64,000 nt of DNA from Patulibacter americanus DSM 16676 (GTDB lineage Bacteria; Actinomycetota; Thermoleophilia; Solirubrobacterales; Solirubrobacteraceae): assembly GCF_000420025.1 (NCBI RefSeq), contig NZ_ATUD01000007.1:186001-250000 (forward strand). The letters run 5' to 3'. Positions 49,127-57,397 of this stretch are shown in pieces. Below the pieces are notes generated by a model. It did not search any database and had not been told where the DNA came from. It saw nothing but the letters and a program-made list of their open reading frames with translations. Both the position numbers and the translations under genes were made by a program. Each line of letters opens with the position of its first letter. Within the stretch, counting starts at the first letter, position 1.

Positions 49127-49465
49127 ATGGCTCGACCCTCCACCAAGCCGGCACGCGGCCGGCGCTCCCCGAAGGGCGGTCCGCGACGGACCCCCAAGCT
49201 CACCAAGGAGCAGGTCGCGCAGATCGATCACCTGCACGTCGACGCGCTCCGCGCGCTGGTCACGGAGAAGGGCAAGATCCGCTCGCGCCGCGCGACCGGC
49301 CTCAACGCCCGTGATCAGGCGCACGCCGCCCGCGCCGTCAAGCAGGCGCGCGAGCTGGCGCTGCTCCCCTACCCGCACCCCCGCATGATCTCCATGCCCG
49401 GCCGCGAGGACCGCGGCGAGGACAAGCCGGAGCGTGGCGGCCGCGGTCGTCGCGACGACCGCTAG
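49127..49465 (+). CDS. rpsR: Ribosomal protein bS18, stand-alone divergent copy
   Basis: 112 aa; the bS18 core is VDALRALVTEKGKIRSRRA, TGLNARDQAHAARAVKQARE and LALLPY. It lacks cysteine altogether, so it is the zinc-independent form. Long extensions are unusual: about 30 basic residues in front (KPARGRRSPKGGPRRTPK) and an Arg/Asp/Glu-rich tail after LLPYPHPR. bS18 is normally in the rpsF-ssb-rpsR-rplI operon or, as paralog, with other zinc-free ribosomal genes, but here it stands alone. A strong hairpin follows. Confidence 0.85.
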   Translation: MARPSTKPARGRRSPKGGPRRTPKLTKEQVAQIDHLHVDALRALVTEKGKIRSRRATGLNARDQAHAARAVKQARELALLPYPHPRMISMPGREDRGEDKPERGGRGRRDDR

Positions 49466-49508
49466 CACCACCCCCTCCCCGGTCCGCCGGGAACAGCACC
49501 CAGGTCTT

Positions 49509-49541
49509 CGAGGAGCCCGGCACCGCGTGCCGGGCTCCTCG
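49509..49541 (+). terminator. Perfect 15-bp hairpin after bS18
   Basis: CGAGGAGCCCGGCAC-CGC-GTGCCGGGCTCCTCG then CGTTTG, 44 bases after the stop. The longest perfect stem found in the window; short T-run only. Confidence 0.8.
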
Positions 49542-49633
49542 CGTTTGGGGGCGCGGTGCTTCCGGGCGGACGTTGCGGGAAACCCCGGAGCGTCGGCGGG
49601 GTCCCCCGCATGGCGCGCCGACGCTCGCCGCCG

Positions 49634-49639
49634 TAGGCT
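49634..49639 (+). promoter_or_regulatory. -10 element TAGGCT with leadered start of the UspA gene
   Basis: TAGGCT is 33 bases before GTG 49673, and AGGAG (49662-49666) lies 6 bases before it. This gene uses a classical leader and Shine-Dalgarno, unlike most others here. Confidence 0.55.
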
Positions 49640-49672
49640 CGGTGCTCCGGCCCCCACCCCCAGGAGCATCCT

Positions 49673-50566
49673 GTGCAGGACCACGTCATCGCCGCCTACG
49701 ACGCCTCTCCCGGAGCCCGCGACGCGCTCACGCTCGCGGTCGTCCTCGCGGACGCCGCGCCGGGCGGGCCCGCCCCGCTGACCGTCGCGACGGTGTGGCG
49801 CGAGCTGCCGATCGACGACGCGGAGCACGTCGCGGCGTTCGCGCGGCACGAGGACGAGCGGGGCGAGGAGCGGCTGGCGTCGGCGCGCACCCTGGTCGGC
49901 GACCGGCCCGACACCCGCTTCGTCGTCGCCCACGGCACCTCGCCCGCCGCGGCCCTGCAGCGCGCGGCGCGCGAGCACGGGGCGACCTGCATCGTGGTCG
50001 GCACGAGCCACCAGGGCCCGCTGGGCCGCGTCCTGCCGGGGAGCGTCACGGAGCAGACGCTGCACGGCGCCCCGTGCCACGTGGCCGTCGCGCCCGCCGG
50101 GTTCGCGGACGAGCCGCGGACGATCGCGACCGTCGGAGTCGCGTTCGACGACTCGACGGAGTCGCACGAGGCGCTGGCCACCGGCGTCGAGCTCGCCCGT
50201 CGCCACCACGCGACGCTCCGCATCGTGAAGGTCCTCGACGAGCAGGTCGTCGCGTACGGCGGCCTGGCCGGCGAGGCCGCCCTCGAGCGCATCCGCGAGC
50301 ACGCCCGCGGGGTGCTGCGGCACGCCGCGGACGGCGTGGAGGGCGTCGACGCCGTCGAGACCGTGCTGCTCGAGGGCAGCGTCCCGGTCCGGCTCGCGGC
50401 GGCCAGCCGCGCCCTCGACCTGCTCGTGGTCGGCTCGCGATCCAACGGGCCGATCAAGCGCGTACTCCTGGGCAGCGTGAGCTCGCGGCTGGCACGCGAG
50501 TCGGCCTGCGCGCTCCTCGCCGTGCCGCACTCCGCGGCGTCGCCCGACGCCGCGGACGCGGCCTAG
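49673..50566 (+). CDS. Universal stress protein with two Usp domains
   Basis: 297 aa. Each half has the Usp fold: IAAYDASPGARDALTLAVVL with VVGTSHQGPLGRVLPGSVTEQTLHGAPCHVAVAP, and ATVGVAFDDSTESHEALATG with VVGSRSNGPIKRVLLGSVSSRLARESACALLAVP. The G-x2-G-x9-G-[ST] ATP motif is present in both (GPLGRVLPGS and GPIKRVLLGS, the second with Lys in place of Gly). Such proteins respond to stress, starvation or hypoxia. Convergent with the transglycosylase gene, overlapping by 4 bases at the stops. Confidence 0.93.
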   Translation: MQDHVIAAYDASPGARDALTLAVVLADAAPGGPAPLTVATVWRELPIDDAEHVAAFARHEDERGEERLASARTLVGDRPDTRFVVAHGTSPAAALQRAAREHGATCIVVGTSHQGPLGRVLPGSVTEQTLHGAPCHVAVAPAGFADEPRTIATVGVAFDDSTESHEALATGVELARRHHATLRIVKVLDEQVVAYGGLAGEAALERIREHARGVLRHAADGVEGVDAVETVLLEGSVPVRLAAASRALDLLVVGSRSNGPIKRVLLGSVSSRLARESACALLAVPHSAASPDAADAA

Positions 50567-51249
50567 AAGTCGCGGTTGGTCCGCCAGGTCTTCTCGCGCA
50601 TGTAGCGCTTGACCTGGCGGACGTACTCCTCGTCGCCCTGGTGCCAGCGGCCGGTGAACCACGCTCCCACGGAGCCCCACAGGTCGCCCTTGCGGTAGTC
50701 GCGGCCGCGGGGCACCGTGTTCAGCCACTCCTGCTCCCCGGAGTAGTACGAGCGCAGGATGCCGCCGTAGTAGTCCACGTTGAAGGCCGTGGCGTTGCGG
50801 CTGAGCGGGACGCAGCAGTGGAACGGCCGGCGCATCTGCATCAGGCCGAACGAGTCGCCGTTGTCCCCGACGGTCGACATCCGCCACCAGGACTCCTGCA
50901 CGGCCACGGCCCGCAGCAGGTCCGGCGAGACCCGCCACTTGTACGCAGCCCACTGGAGGATCTCGTCCGTGGTGCCCTTGTAGCGCCCGGTCACCCGGTC
51001 CTTGTTGGGCATGTCGGAGCGCCGGCGGAAGTCGGCGAGCTGGGCGTTCGTGGGCGTCGTCCGGTTGGCCCTGCGGTTCTCCGGCCGCGGCTCGAACGCG
51101 GAGCGCTTCACGAGCCGCGCGGCGGCGGCGTCGGAGCGCGGGCGGGCGTCCGGGCCGCCGGAGATCGCCTTCGCGGCCCCGGAGGGCGCGGGCACGACGA
51201 GGGCCAGGAGGAGCAGGAGCGGGAGGGGGAGCACGCGGCGCACCCCCAC
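50563..51249 (-). CDS. Secreted lytic-transglycosylase-like protein
   Basis: About 228 aa. Signal peptide: LPLPLLLLLALVVPAPSGA. The catalytic Glu is in AVAVQESWWRMSTVGDNGDSFGLMQMRR, the SLT/lysozyme-like ESxx...GLMQ pattern. The C-terminus (YYGGILRSYYSGEQEWLN, WGSVGAWFTGRWHQGDEEYVRQVKRYM) extends the domain. It should cleave peptidoglycan outside the cell. Two GTG starts are possible, 51249 or 51243; CATCCT lies 6 bases before the latter, which I favour slightly. Two Cys (HCC) are unusual for the family. Confidence 0.82.
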   Translation of the reverse strand: MGVRRVLPLPLLLLLALVVPAPSGAAKAISGGPDARPRSDAAAARLVKRSAFEPRPENRRANRTTPTNAQLADFRRRSDMPNKDRVTGRYKGTTDEILQWAAYKWRVSPDLLRAVAVQESWWRMSTVGDNGDSFGLMQMRRPFHCCVPLSRNATAFNVDYYGGILRSYYSGEQEWLNTVPRGRDYRKGDLWGSVGAWFTGRWHQGDEEYVRQVKRYMREKTWRTNRDF

Positions 51250-51466
51250 AGGATGCCTGTCCGGGGCGCTCCCGGGGCCCGGATGCGGACGAACGAGCGC
51301 GTGCGTTCGGCGCGGACGGGTACCAGCCGGACGGGACCGGTGCCGTGCGTCGGACGGCGCGGGGCATCGCCCGACACCGATACGGGTGGGTGGCCGGCTC
51401 GGAGCACGGGCCGGCCACTCCGACTCCCCGGCCGCAAGCCGCCGGTGGCCGGTCGGTCGGACGTCC

Positions 51467-52084
51467 TCAGGCGGCGAGCAGCTGCGCGACGCGCCGGAGC
51501 TCGAGCGCGGCGTGCGCCTCGCCCGGATCGACGCCGTCCGGGGTCTCCCCCGCCTCGAGCATCGTCTCCATGAGCGCGATCACCGCCGACTCGTGCTCGT
51601 GCCAGGTCGCGTCGTCGACGTCGAGGTCGACGGGCTCGGCGCCGCGGCGGTCCAGGGCCTTGGACAGCCAGCGGTGGCACGCCTCGGGAAACCGCAGCGG
51701 GGCGGGCACGCTGTCGCGGGACGGGAACGCCTCGTCCAGGCGGAACCGGACCTCCGCCACGGCGAACCGCTGCTCCACCCAGTCCGCCGGGCGGCCGAGC
51801 GTCGCGCCGATCGCGCCCCAGCTCGCCCCGGCGACCCGCTCGAAGACCACGGCGGCCTCGAGCACCTCGGGCTCGTCCTCGAGCCCGCCCTGCGTCTCGG
51901 CCATCAGCGTGGCGAGGACCGGCGCCTCGCCGATCGCGGGCAGGCGCACGAGCCCCGTGCGCTGGTTCTCGGCCACCGTGACGGCGAGCCACAGAGCGGC
52001 GAGGTTGAGCGTGGTCCAGCGCGGTCGGTCGGTAGGCAACAGGGGGTCCCGGGTCCTGGGGCGCCCGTACGGCCGCCACGACAT
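51467..52084 (-). CDS. Hypothetical protein with HTH-like WGAIGATLG motif
   Basis: 205 aa from ATG 52084; CAGGAT lies 6 bases upstream. The centre (VFERVAGASWGAIGATLGRPADWVEQRFAVAEVRFR) resembles the degenerate helix-turn-helix of actinobacterial proteins with the SWxxIGxxLG pattern. The flanks are helical and acidic (LMAETQGGLEDEPEVLEAA). The full protein is not assignable to a family by eye. It lies alone between two minus-strand genes. Confidence 0.6.
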   Translation of the reverse strand: MSWRPYGRPRTRDPLLPTDRPRWTTLNLAALWLAVTVAENQRTGLVRLPAIGEAPVLATLMAETQGGLEDEPEVLEAAVVFERVAGASWGAIGATLGRPADWVEQRFAVAEVRFRLDEAFPSRDSVPAPLRFPEACHRWLSKALDRRGAEPVDLDVDDATWHEHESAVIALMETMLEAGETPDGVDPGEAHAALELRRVAQLLAA

Positions 52085-52256
52085 CGGACGATCCTGTCGC
52101 GGTCGTCTGGCGATCCGGGTGCAGGGCGGTGTCAACCGGGTGTCGATCGCCCCGGATCGTCACGCGGCGGACCCGCGCACGAGGCGCACCTCCGACTCGG
52201 ACCCACGTACGGCGCAGCCCGGTGCGGCCCGGGCCGGGTGCGCCCTCGGGCCCGGC

Positions 52257-54077
52257 TCAGGCCTCGGCGGTCTCCGACGCTTCGAGCCACCGGGCCTCGA
52301 GGTCCTCCTTCTCCGCCCGCAGCGCCGTCAGCTCGTCCCCGAGCTCGCGCAGCCGCCCGTGGTCGCTGGCCGCGGCAGCCATCTCCTCGTGCAGGGCGGT
52401 CTGGCGGGCGTCGAGCTTCTCCATCGCCCGCTCGAGCCGACCGGCTTCCTTGCGGGCCGCGCGGATCTCGGCACCCGACGGGCGCGGGGCCTCGGCCGTG
52501 GCGGCGCCGGAGCCCCCGGACCTCGCGCCCCCGGCCGTCCCGCCGGTCTGCGCGCCGTCCCCGTCGCGGCGCTCGTGCAGGTACTGGTCGATGCCGCCGG
52601 GCAGGTGGCGGATCGTGCCGTCCGGCGCCAGGGCGTGGACGTCGTCGCACACCCGTTCGACGAAGTAGCGGTCGTGGGAGACGACCACGAGCGTCCCGGG
52701 CCAGGCGTCGAGCAGGTCCTCGAGCGCCGTCAGCGTGTCGATGTCGAGGTCGTTCGTCGGCTCGTCGAGAAGCAGCACGTTCGGCTCGTCCATCAAGAGC
52801 CGCATGAGCTGCAGCCGGCGGCGCTCGCCGCCGGAGAGGTCCTTGACCAGCGTCCGCTGGCGCCCGCCCCGGAAGCCGAAGCGGTCGCAGAGATCGGCGG
52901 CCGAGACCTCCTCACCCGCGCTCGTCTGCGTGGCCCCGCGGACCTCCTCGAGCGACTCGAGCACGCGCAGGTTTCCCGGGATCTCGGCCGTGTCCTGCGA
53001 GAGGTGGGCGATGCGGACGGTGCTGCCGCGGTCCACCCGGCCCGTCGAGGGCGTGAGCTCGCCCGAGAGCACGTTGATCAGCGTCGTCTTGCCCGAGCCG
53101 TTCACGCCGACGAGTCCCACCCGGTCGCCCGGGCCCAGCCGCCACGTCGCGTGGTTCAGGAGCGTCTTGGCGCCGTAGGCGACGGAGACGTCCTCCGCCT
53201 CGAGCACCTTGTCCCCCAGCCGCTGGGACGAGAACCGCAGCAGCTCGACGCCGTCGCGGACGGCGGGCTCGTCCGCGATCAGCTCGTTCGCCGCGTCGAT
53301 CCGGAACTTCGGCTTCGAGGTGCGGGCGGGCGGCCCGCGGCGCAGCCAGGCGAGCTCCTTGCGCAGCAGCTGCCGGCGGCGGGCGTCCTGGGCGGCGGCC
53401 TGCCGGTCGCGCTCGGCGCGGGCCAGGACATAGGCCGCGTAGCCGCCCTCGTACTGGTGGACCGTCCCGTTCTCGACCTCCCACGTCTGGGTGCAGACCG
53501 CGTCGAGGAACCAGCGGTCGTGGGTGATGACCACCATCGTGCCCCGGCGCGCGGCGAGGTGCCGGGCCAGCCAGTTGACGGCCTCGACGTCGAGGTGGTT
53601 CGTCGGCTCGTCCAGCAGCAGCAGCTCGGGGGTGTCGAGCAGGAGCTGCGCGAGCGCGATGCGCCGCCGCTCGCCGCCCGAGAGCGGGCCGATGACCGTG
53701 TCCAGGCCGTTCGGGAACCGGCGCATCTCGACGCCCCCGAGCAGCCCGTCGAGGACGGAGCGGAACGTCGCGTCCCCCGCCCACTCGTGGTCGGCGCGAC
53801 CGCCGACCAGCTCGTCGCGGATCGTCCGGGTGGGGTCCAGCTCGTCGCCCTGCGCGATGACGGCCAGGTCGAGCCCGCCGACGCGGGTGACCGCGCCGGC
53901 GTCGGGCTCCTCGATGCCCGCGATGAGCTTGAGCAGCGTCGACTTGCCGTCGCCGTTGCGTCCGACGATGCCGATGCGGTCGCCCGCGTTGATGCCGAGG
54001 GTGACGTCGTCGAGAACGGTGCGACTGGCGTAGCCCTTGCCGACCGCCTTGAGGTTGACGAGGTTGCGCGGGGCCAC
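52257..54077 (-). CDS. ABC-F family ATPase, Uup-like, with C-terminal coiled coil
   Basis: 606 aa, the second ABC-F in the window. Walker A motifs are GRNGDGKSTLL and GVNGSGKTTLI; signatures are LSGGERRRIALAQLL and LSGGERRRLQLMRLL; DEPTNHLD and DEPTNDLD are the Walker B regions. The C-terminal EIRAARKEAGRLERAMEKLDARQTALHEE is the coiled coil typical of Uup, which acts in ribosome or DNA-repair related processes. GTG 54077 lies 4 bases after the aldo/keto reductase stop, so they are co-transcribed. Confidence 0.93.
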   Translation of the reverse strand: MAPRNLVNLKAVGKGYASRTVLDDVTLGINAGDRIGIVGRNGDGKSTLLKLIAGIEEPDAGAVTRVGGLDLAVIAQGDELDPTRTIRDELVGGRADHEWAGDATFRSVLDGLLGGVEMRRFPNGLDTVIGPLSGGERRRIALAQLLLDTPELLLLDEPTNHLDVEAVNWLARHLAARRGTMVVITHDRWFLDAVCTQTWEVENGTVHQYEGGYAAYVLARAERDRQAAAQDARRRQLLRKELAWLRRGPPARTSKPKFRIDAANELIADEPAVRDGVELLRFSSQRLGDKVLEAEDVSVAYGAKTLLNHATWRLGPGDRVGLVGVNGSGKTTLINVLSGELTPSTGRVDRGSTVRIAHLSQDTAEIPGNLRVLESLEEVRGATQTSAGEEVSAADLCDRFGFRGGRQRTLVKDLSGGERRRLQLMRLLMDEPNVLLLDEPTNDLDIDTLTALEDLLDAWPGTLVVVSHDRYFVERVCDDVHALAPDGTIRHLPGGIDQYLHERRDGDGAQTGGTAGGARSGGSGAATAEAPRPSGAEIRAARKEAGRLERAMEKLDARQTALHEEMAAAASDHGRLRELGDELTALRAEKEDLEARWLEASETAEA

Positions 54078-54081
54078 CGGG

Positions 54082-55227
54082 TCAGACCGTCTTGACGAGC
54101 TGCTGGTCGGGGTCGATGCCCCAGCGGCGCGCGGCCTGCAGCTGCGGGGTGCCGATGGGCCACGCGTCGGGCAGCTCGTCCCCCTCGAAGAGCGGGGAGG
54201 CGCCCTTGAGCGCCATGGAACCCGAGTTGTCGCCCATCTCGGTGATGCGGTCGATCTCGATCTTGCTCAGGCGGATCTCGGCCGGGAGCGCCGCGAGCTG
54301 GGCGCGCTTCTCCGCGATCGGGATCGGCTCGACCTGCTTGCTGCCCGGCAGCTCCTGGATCAGGGTCGGCACGACGCAGGAGACGGCGGGCTGCGCCAGC
54401 GTCCACTGGGCGGCGGTCTGGATCGTGGTCAGGCCGCGGGCCTTGCCGATCGCCGCGACGCGGTCGACGACGGAGCGGCCGCGGGTGACCCAGCCGTCGG
54501 GGCGGAAGGTGCGGTGGTCGCGCTCGCCGAGCGGCGTGTCCTCGCGCAGGTCGCCCCAGAAGATGCCGCCGTAGTCGACGACGCGGGCGAGCACCTGGAC
54601 CTCGTGGTCCTCGCAGGCGTCGAGCACGAGCCGGCCCGGCCACGGCTCGAGCGGCCCGAGGATCAGCATCGCCCAGTCGATGCGGTCGCCGAAGCGGTCC
54701 AGGCAGGTGAGGATGTCGAGCGTGAACCCGTTCGCCGGGCCCGGGGCGATGCCGATCGCGTCCGTCAGGCCCTGGTCCTTGAGGTCCTGCATCGCGTCCC
54801 ACACCACGTCGGACGTGTAGCCGATGCGGTCGGGGTTGTGGAGGAGTAGCACGTCGAAGCGGTCCGTTCCGCACCGCTCCAGGCTGGCCTCCGTCGCGCC
54901 GCGCAGGTAGTCGGCGTAGGCCTCGGGGCCACGCAGCGCCGGGTCGGTGAAGCGGGGGAAGCCCTTCGCCCCCTGGCGCACGCCGTTCACGAAGTCGTGG
55001 CCGATGGCCCCGACGAGCCGCACGTCGGCCCGCGGGACGTCCGCGATCGCCCGGCCGACGACGCGGTCGCCCTCGCCCGTGCCGTACACGTCGGCCGTCA
55101 CGACCGTCTTCAGGCGCGCGTCGGGACGCAGGACATCGACGAGTTCGTCCTCGGAGAGCTGCTGCCCGAAGTGCATGAACCGCCCGCCGCTCCAGGCGCC
55201 GAGTGCTGCGTGTCCCAAGTCGACCAT
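54082..55227 (-). CDS. Aldo/keto reductase family protein
   Basis: 381 aa TIM barrel. FDVLLLHNPDRIGYTSDVVWDAMQDLKDQGLTDAIGIA gives the AKR middle strands, and GRSVVDRVAAIGKARGLTTIQTAAQWTLAQPAVSCVVP with EKRAQLAALP gives the NADPH-binding end. A Tyr is present at DVYGTGEGDRVVGRAI. The N-terminus is somewhat different from standard AKRs (GGRFMHFGQQLSEDELVDVL). ATG 55227 has TACCCT 6 bases upstream. Leads the transcript with the ABC-F gene. Confidence 0.88.
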   Translation of the reverse strand: MVDLGHAALGAWSGGRFMHFGQQLSEDELVDVLRPDARLKTVVTADVYGTGEGDRVVGRAIADVPRADVRLVGAIGHDFVNGVRQGAKGFPRFTDPALRGPEAYADYLRGATEASLERCGTDRFDVLLLHNPDRIGYTSDVVWDAMQDLKDQGLTDAIGIAPGPANGFTLDILTCLDRFGDRIDWAMLILGPLEPWPGRLVLDACEDHEVQVLARVVDYGGIFWGDLREDTPLGERDHRTFRPDGWVTRGRSVVDRVAAIGKARGLTTIQTAAQWTLAQPAVSCVVPTLIQELPGSKQVEPIPIAEKRAQLAALPAEIRLSKIEIDRITEMGDNSGSMALKGASPLFEGDELPDAWPIGTPQLQAARRWGIDPDQQLVKTV

Positions 55228-55233
55228 CCCCAG

Positions 55234-55239
55234 AGGGTA
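55234..55239 (-). promoter_or_regulatory. -10 element TACCCT of the aldo/keto reductase gene
   Basis: 6 bases before ATG 55227. Confidence 0.6.
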
Positions 55240-55508
55240 CGTCGGACCGGCCCGGCGGGCGTGCGCGGCCCGGAGCGGCGCGCGCGCCGCTCCGGGGCGG
55301 GTGACGCCCCGCACGGACGGGACGTCCTCGCCGCCGTGCGACCCGACGCCTCCGGGGCGGCCGACGGGGCGCGTGTGCCACGCTGTCGGACCCCGGTGAG
55401 CGCCCCCGACGACATCCCTCCGACGCCCCTGCCGGCGCCCCTGGACGCCGAAGGCGGCCGTTTGCAGGGGGTTGCCGAGGCCGCCACCGTCCCGTCCGGG
55501 ACGGGGCC

Positions 55509-55514
55509 TAGCGT
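55509..55514 (+). promoter_or_regulatory. -10 element TAGCGT of the TIM-barrel gene
   Basis: 7 bases before ATG 55522. Confidence 0.6.
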
Positions 55515-55521
55515 GGCGCTC

Positions 55522-56223
55522 ATGGCCTCTTCCGTGATGATCGACGCGCGGGTCGGCGGGCACGTGGCGGCCCACCATCCGCTCGGCACGTCGACCGGTC
55601 ACCTCGTGGAGCTGCGGGGCCAGTGGGACCTGCTCGTCCGCCGCGCGCTGGACGTCTCGACGCTGGCGGTGGAGCTCGCCGCGCTGTCCGAGCCCGAGTT
55701 CCTCAGCCTCTCCGCCTGGCTGCAGACGGCGGAACGCGAGCTGCCCTTCCGCTTCCTCAGCGTCCACGCGCCGACGAAGGACCGCGAGCTCCCGGAGGAC
55801 GAGCTCGTCGCCCGCCTCTGCGCCCTGCCCCCGGCGGTCGACGCCGTGGTCGTGCACCCCGACGTGATCGAGGATCCCGCGGCCTACGCGCCGCTGGGCC
55901 GCACGCTCGTGATCGAGAACATGGACGGCCGCAAGGCGACGGGGCGCACCGCCGAGGAGCTGCGGCCGTTCTTCGACGCGCTGCCCGAGGCCGGCTTCTG
56001 CCTCGACGTCCCCCACGTCGGGTCCGTCGACCCCACGCTGGCCATCGCGCACGAGCTGCTCGACGCCTACGGTGAGCGCCTGCGTCACCTGCACCTGTCG
56101 TCCGTTGACGAGGGCTGCCACCACGTCCCGCTCACGCCGCAGGACGAGGAGCTCTTCGCCCCCGTCCTCTCGCGCTGCCGCGACGTGCCGTGGATCCTCG
56201 AGGCGGACCTGCCGGCCCGCTGA
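55522..56223 (+). CDS. Xylose-isomerase-like/AP-endonuclease-2-fold TIM-barrel protein
   Basis: 233 aa. The strands RFLSVHAPT, AVVVHPDVIED, LVIENMDGRK, FCLDVPHVGSV and LRHLHLSSVDEGCHHVPL carry the His/Glu/Asp metal ligands of the sugar-phosphate isomerase/endonuclease IV-like fold. Substrate unknown. ATG 55522 has TAGCGT 7 bases upstream; the longer in-frame extension is intergenic. The 294-base region before it, shared with the divergent reductase, shows only GC-rich simple sequence. Confidence 0.78.
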   Translation: MASSVMIDARVGGHVAAHHPLGTSTGHLVELRGQWDLLVRRALDVSTLAVELAALSEPEFLSLSAWLQTAERELPFRFLSVHAPTKDRELPEDELVARLCALPPAVDAVVVHPDVIEDPAAYAPLGRTLVIENMDGRKATGRTAEELRPFFDALPEAGFCLDVPHVGSVDPTLAIAHELLDAYGERLRHLHLSSVDEGCHHVPLTPQDEELFAPVLSRCRDVPWILEADLPAR

Positions 56224-56349
56224 CCCCGCCCGGGCCGGGCGTCGCCCCGGCCCGGCGCGAGCGCCCCGGCGGACGCTCCCGCGCCCCGGCTCGGGACCGC
56301 CCGCGCGGTGCCGCGGTTGCAGCGCCGTCGCCCGCGGGGCCGGCGCCGG

Positions 56350-56355
56350 TAGCGT
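56350..56355 (+). promoter_or_regulatory. -10 element TAGCGT of the nucleotidyltransferase gene
   Basis: 7 bases before GTG 56363. Confidence 0.6.
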
Positions 56356-56362
56356 CCTCCGG

Positions 56363-57361
56363 GTGACGGACACCCCTCAGGGCGCGCTCGAGCGGCTCGC
56401 GGAGCACGGCCACCGCGGCTTCCCGCACCTGCTCGCCGCCCGCGAGAAGACGCAGTGGGACCTCGAGTCCATGCGTCACCGCCTGCGCGACATCCCCCGC
56501 GACGTCGACGCGTCCATCGTCCTCATGGGCTCCTGGGGCCGCCGCGAGCGCACCCCCGGGTCCGACGACGACTTCCTCGTCCTCGTCGGCGGCGAGCCCC
56601 GGGGGGACGCCGAGCCCGCGGTCCACCGGCTCGACGGCGTGCTCGGCTCGGGCGAGGCCAAGCCCGGCACGCAGGGCATCTTCGGCCAGCAGATCTTCGT
56701 CGGCCCCCTCGTCGACCACATCGGGCTCGAGGAGGACGGCAACGCCAACCTCACCCAGCGGATGCTGCTCGTGCTGGAGTCCGTCCCCGTCGTCGGCCGC
56801 GAGGCGTACCGCCGCGCGCTCGAGCAGGTGGTCGACGGCTACGTGCAGGACCACGCGAAGGACTACCGTCCGCCGCGGTTCCTCCTGAACGACCTCGTCC
56901 GCTACTGGCGCACGATCTGCGTCGACTTCGCCGGCAAGGCGCGGGCGGAGGAGCAGAAGTGGGGGATGCGCAACGCCAAGCTGCGCCTGAACCGCAAGCT
57001 CCTGTTCGCCGGCGGGCTGATCCCCGTGCTGGACTGCCACCGCCTGCGCCGCGAGCAGCAGCGCGACTGGCTGCTCGACGCGCTGCAGGCCCCGCCGACG
57101 GACCGGCTCGCCCACGCGTTCCTGACCTACGAGGCGATCGACGAGGGCGTGCGCGCGCTGGGCGCCTACGACCGCTGGATCGGGCTGCTCGGCGACGGCG
57201 AGGTGCGCGCCCACCTCACGGGGCTGACCCGCGCGCAGGCCGGCGACGACCGCGTCTTCAACGACGTCCGCCGGCTCGCGAAGGAGTTCGAGCAGGGCCT
57301 CGGCGCGCTGCTCTTCGAGACGCCCCTGAGCGTCGTCGCGCGGGAGTTCGTCGTCTTCTAG
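56363..57361 (+). CDS. Nucleotidyltransferase-superfamily protein (DUF294/GlnD-like)
   Basis: 332 aa. The polymerase-beta-type active site is SIVLMGSWGRRERTPGSDDDF: Gly56-Ser57 followed by Asp68 and Asp70. The next block (GEAKPGTQGIFGQQIFVGPL) replaces the third-Asp strand with no clear acidic residue. The helical C-terminal half (LLNDLVRYWRTICVDFAGKARAEE, LRRLRREQQ-like) resembles the DUF294_C region. It may transfer a nucleotide to a protein or small molecule; target unknown. No antitoxin-like partner adjacent. Convergent with the secreted protein gene. Confidence 0.78.
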   Translation: MTDTPQGALERLAEHGHRGFPHLLAAREKTQWDLESMRHRLRDIPRDVDASIVLMGSWGRRERTPGSDDDFLVLVGGEPRGDAEPAVHRLDGVLGSGEAKPGTQGIFGQQIFVGPLVDHIGLEEDGNANLTQRMLLVLESVPVVGREAYRRALEQVVDGYVQDHAKDYRPPRFLLNDLVRYWRTICVDFAGKARAEEQKWGMRNAKLRLNRKLLFAGGLIPVLDCHRLRREQQRDWLLDALQAPPTDRLAHAFLTYEAIDEGVRALGAYDRWIGLLGDGEVRAHLTGLTRAQAGDDRVFNDVRRLAKEFEQGLGALLFETPLSVVAREFVVF

Positions 57362-57365
57362 GCGA

Positions 57366-57390
57366 CGGCCCGCCGCGGTTCGGCGGGCCG
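57366..57390. terminator. Hairpin between convergent genes
   Basis: CGGCCCGCC-GCGGTTC-GGCGGGCCG, 9-bp perfect stem directly after both stops. Confidence 0.6.
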
Positions 57391-57397
57391 GACCGCC

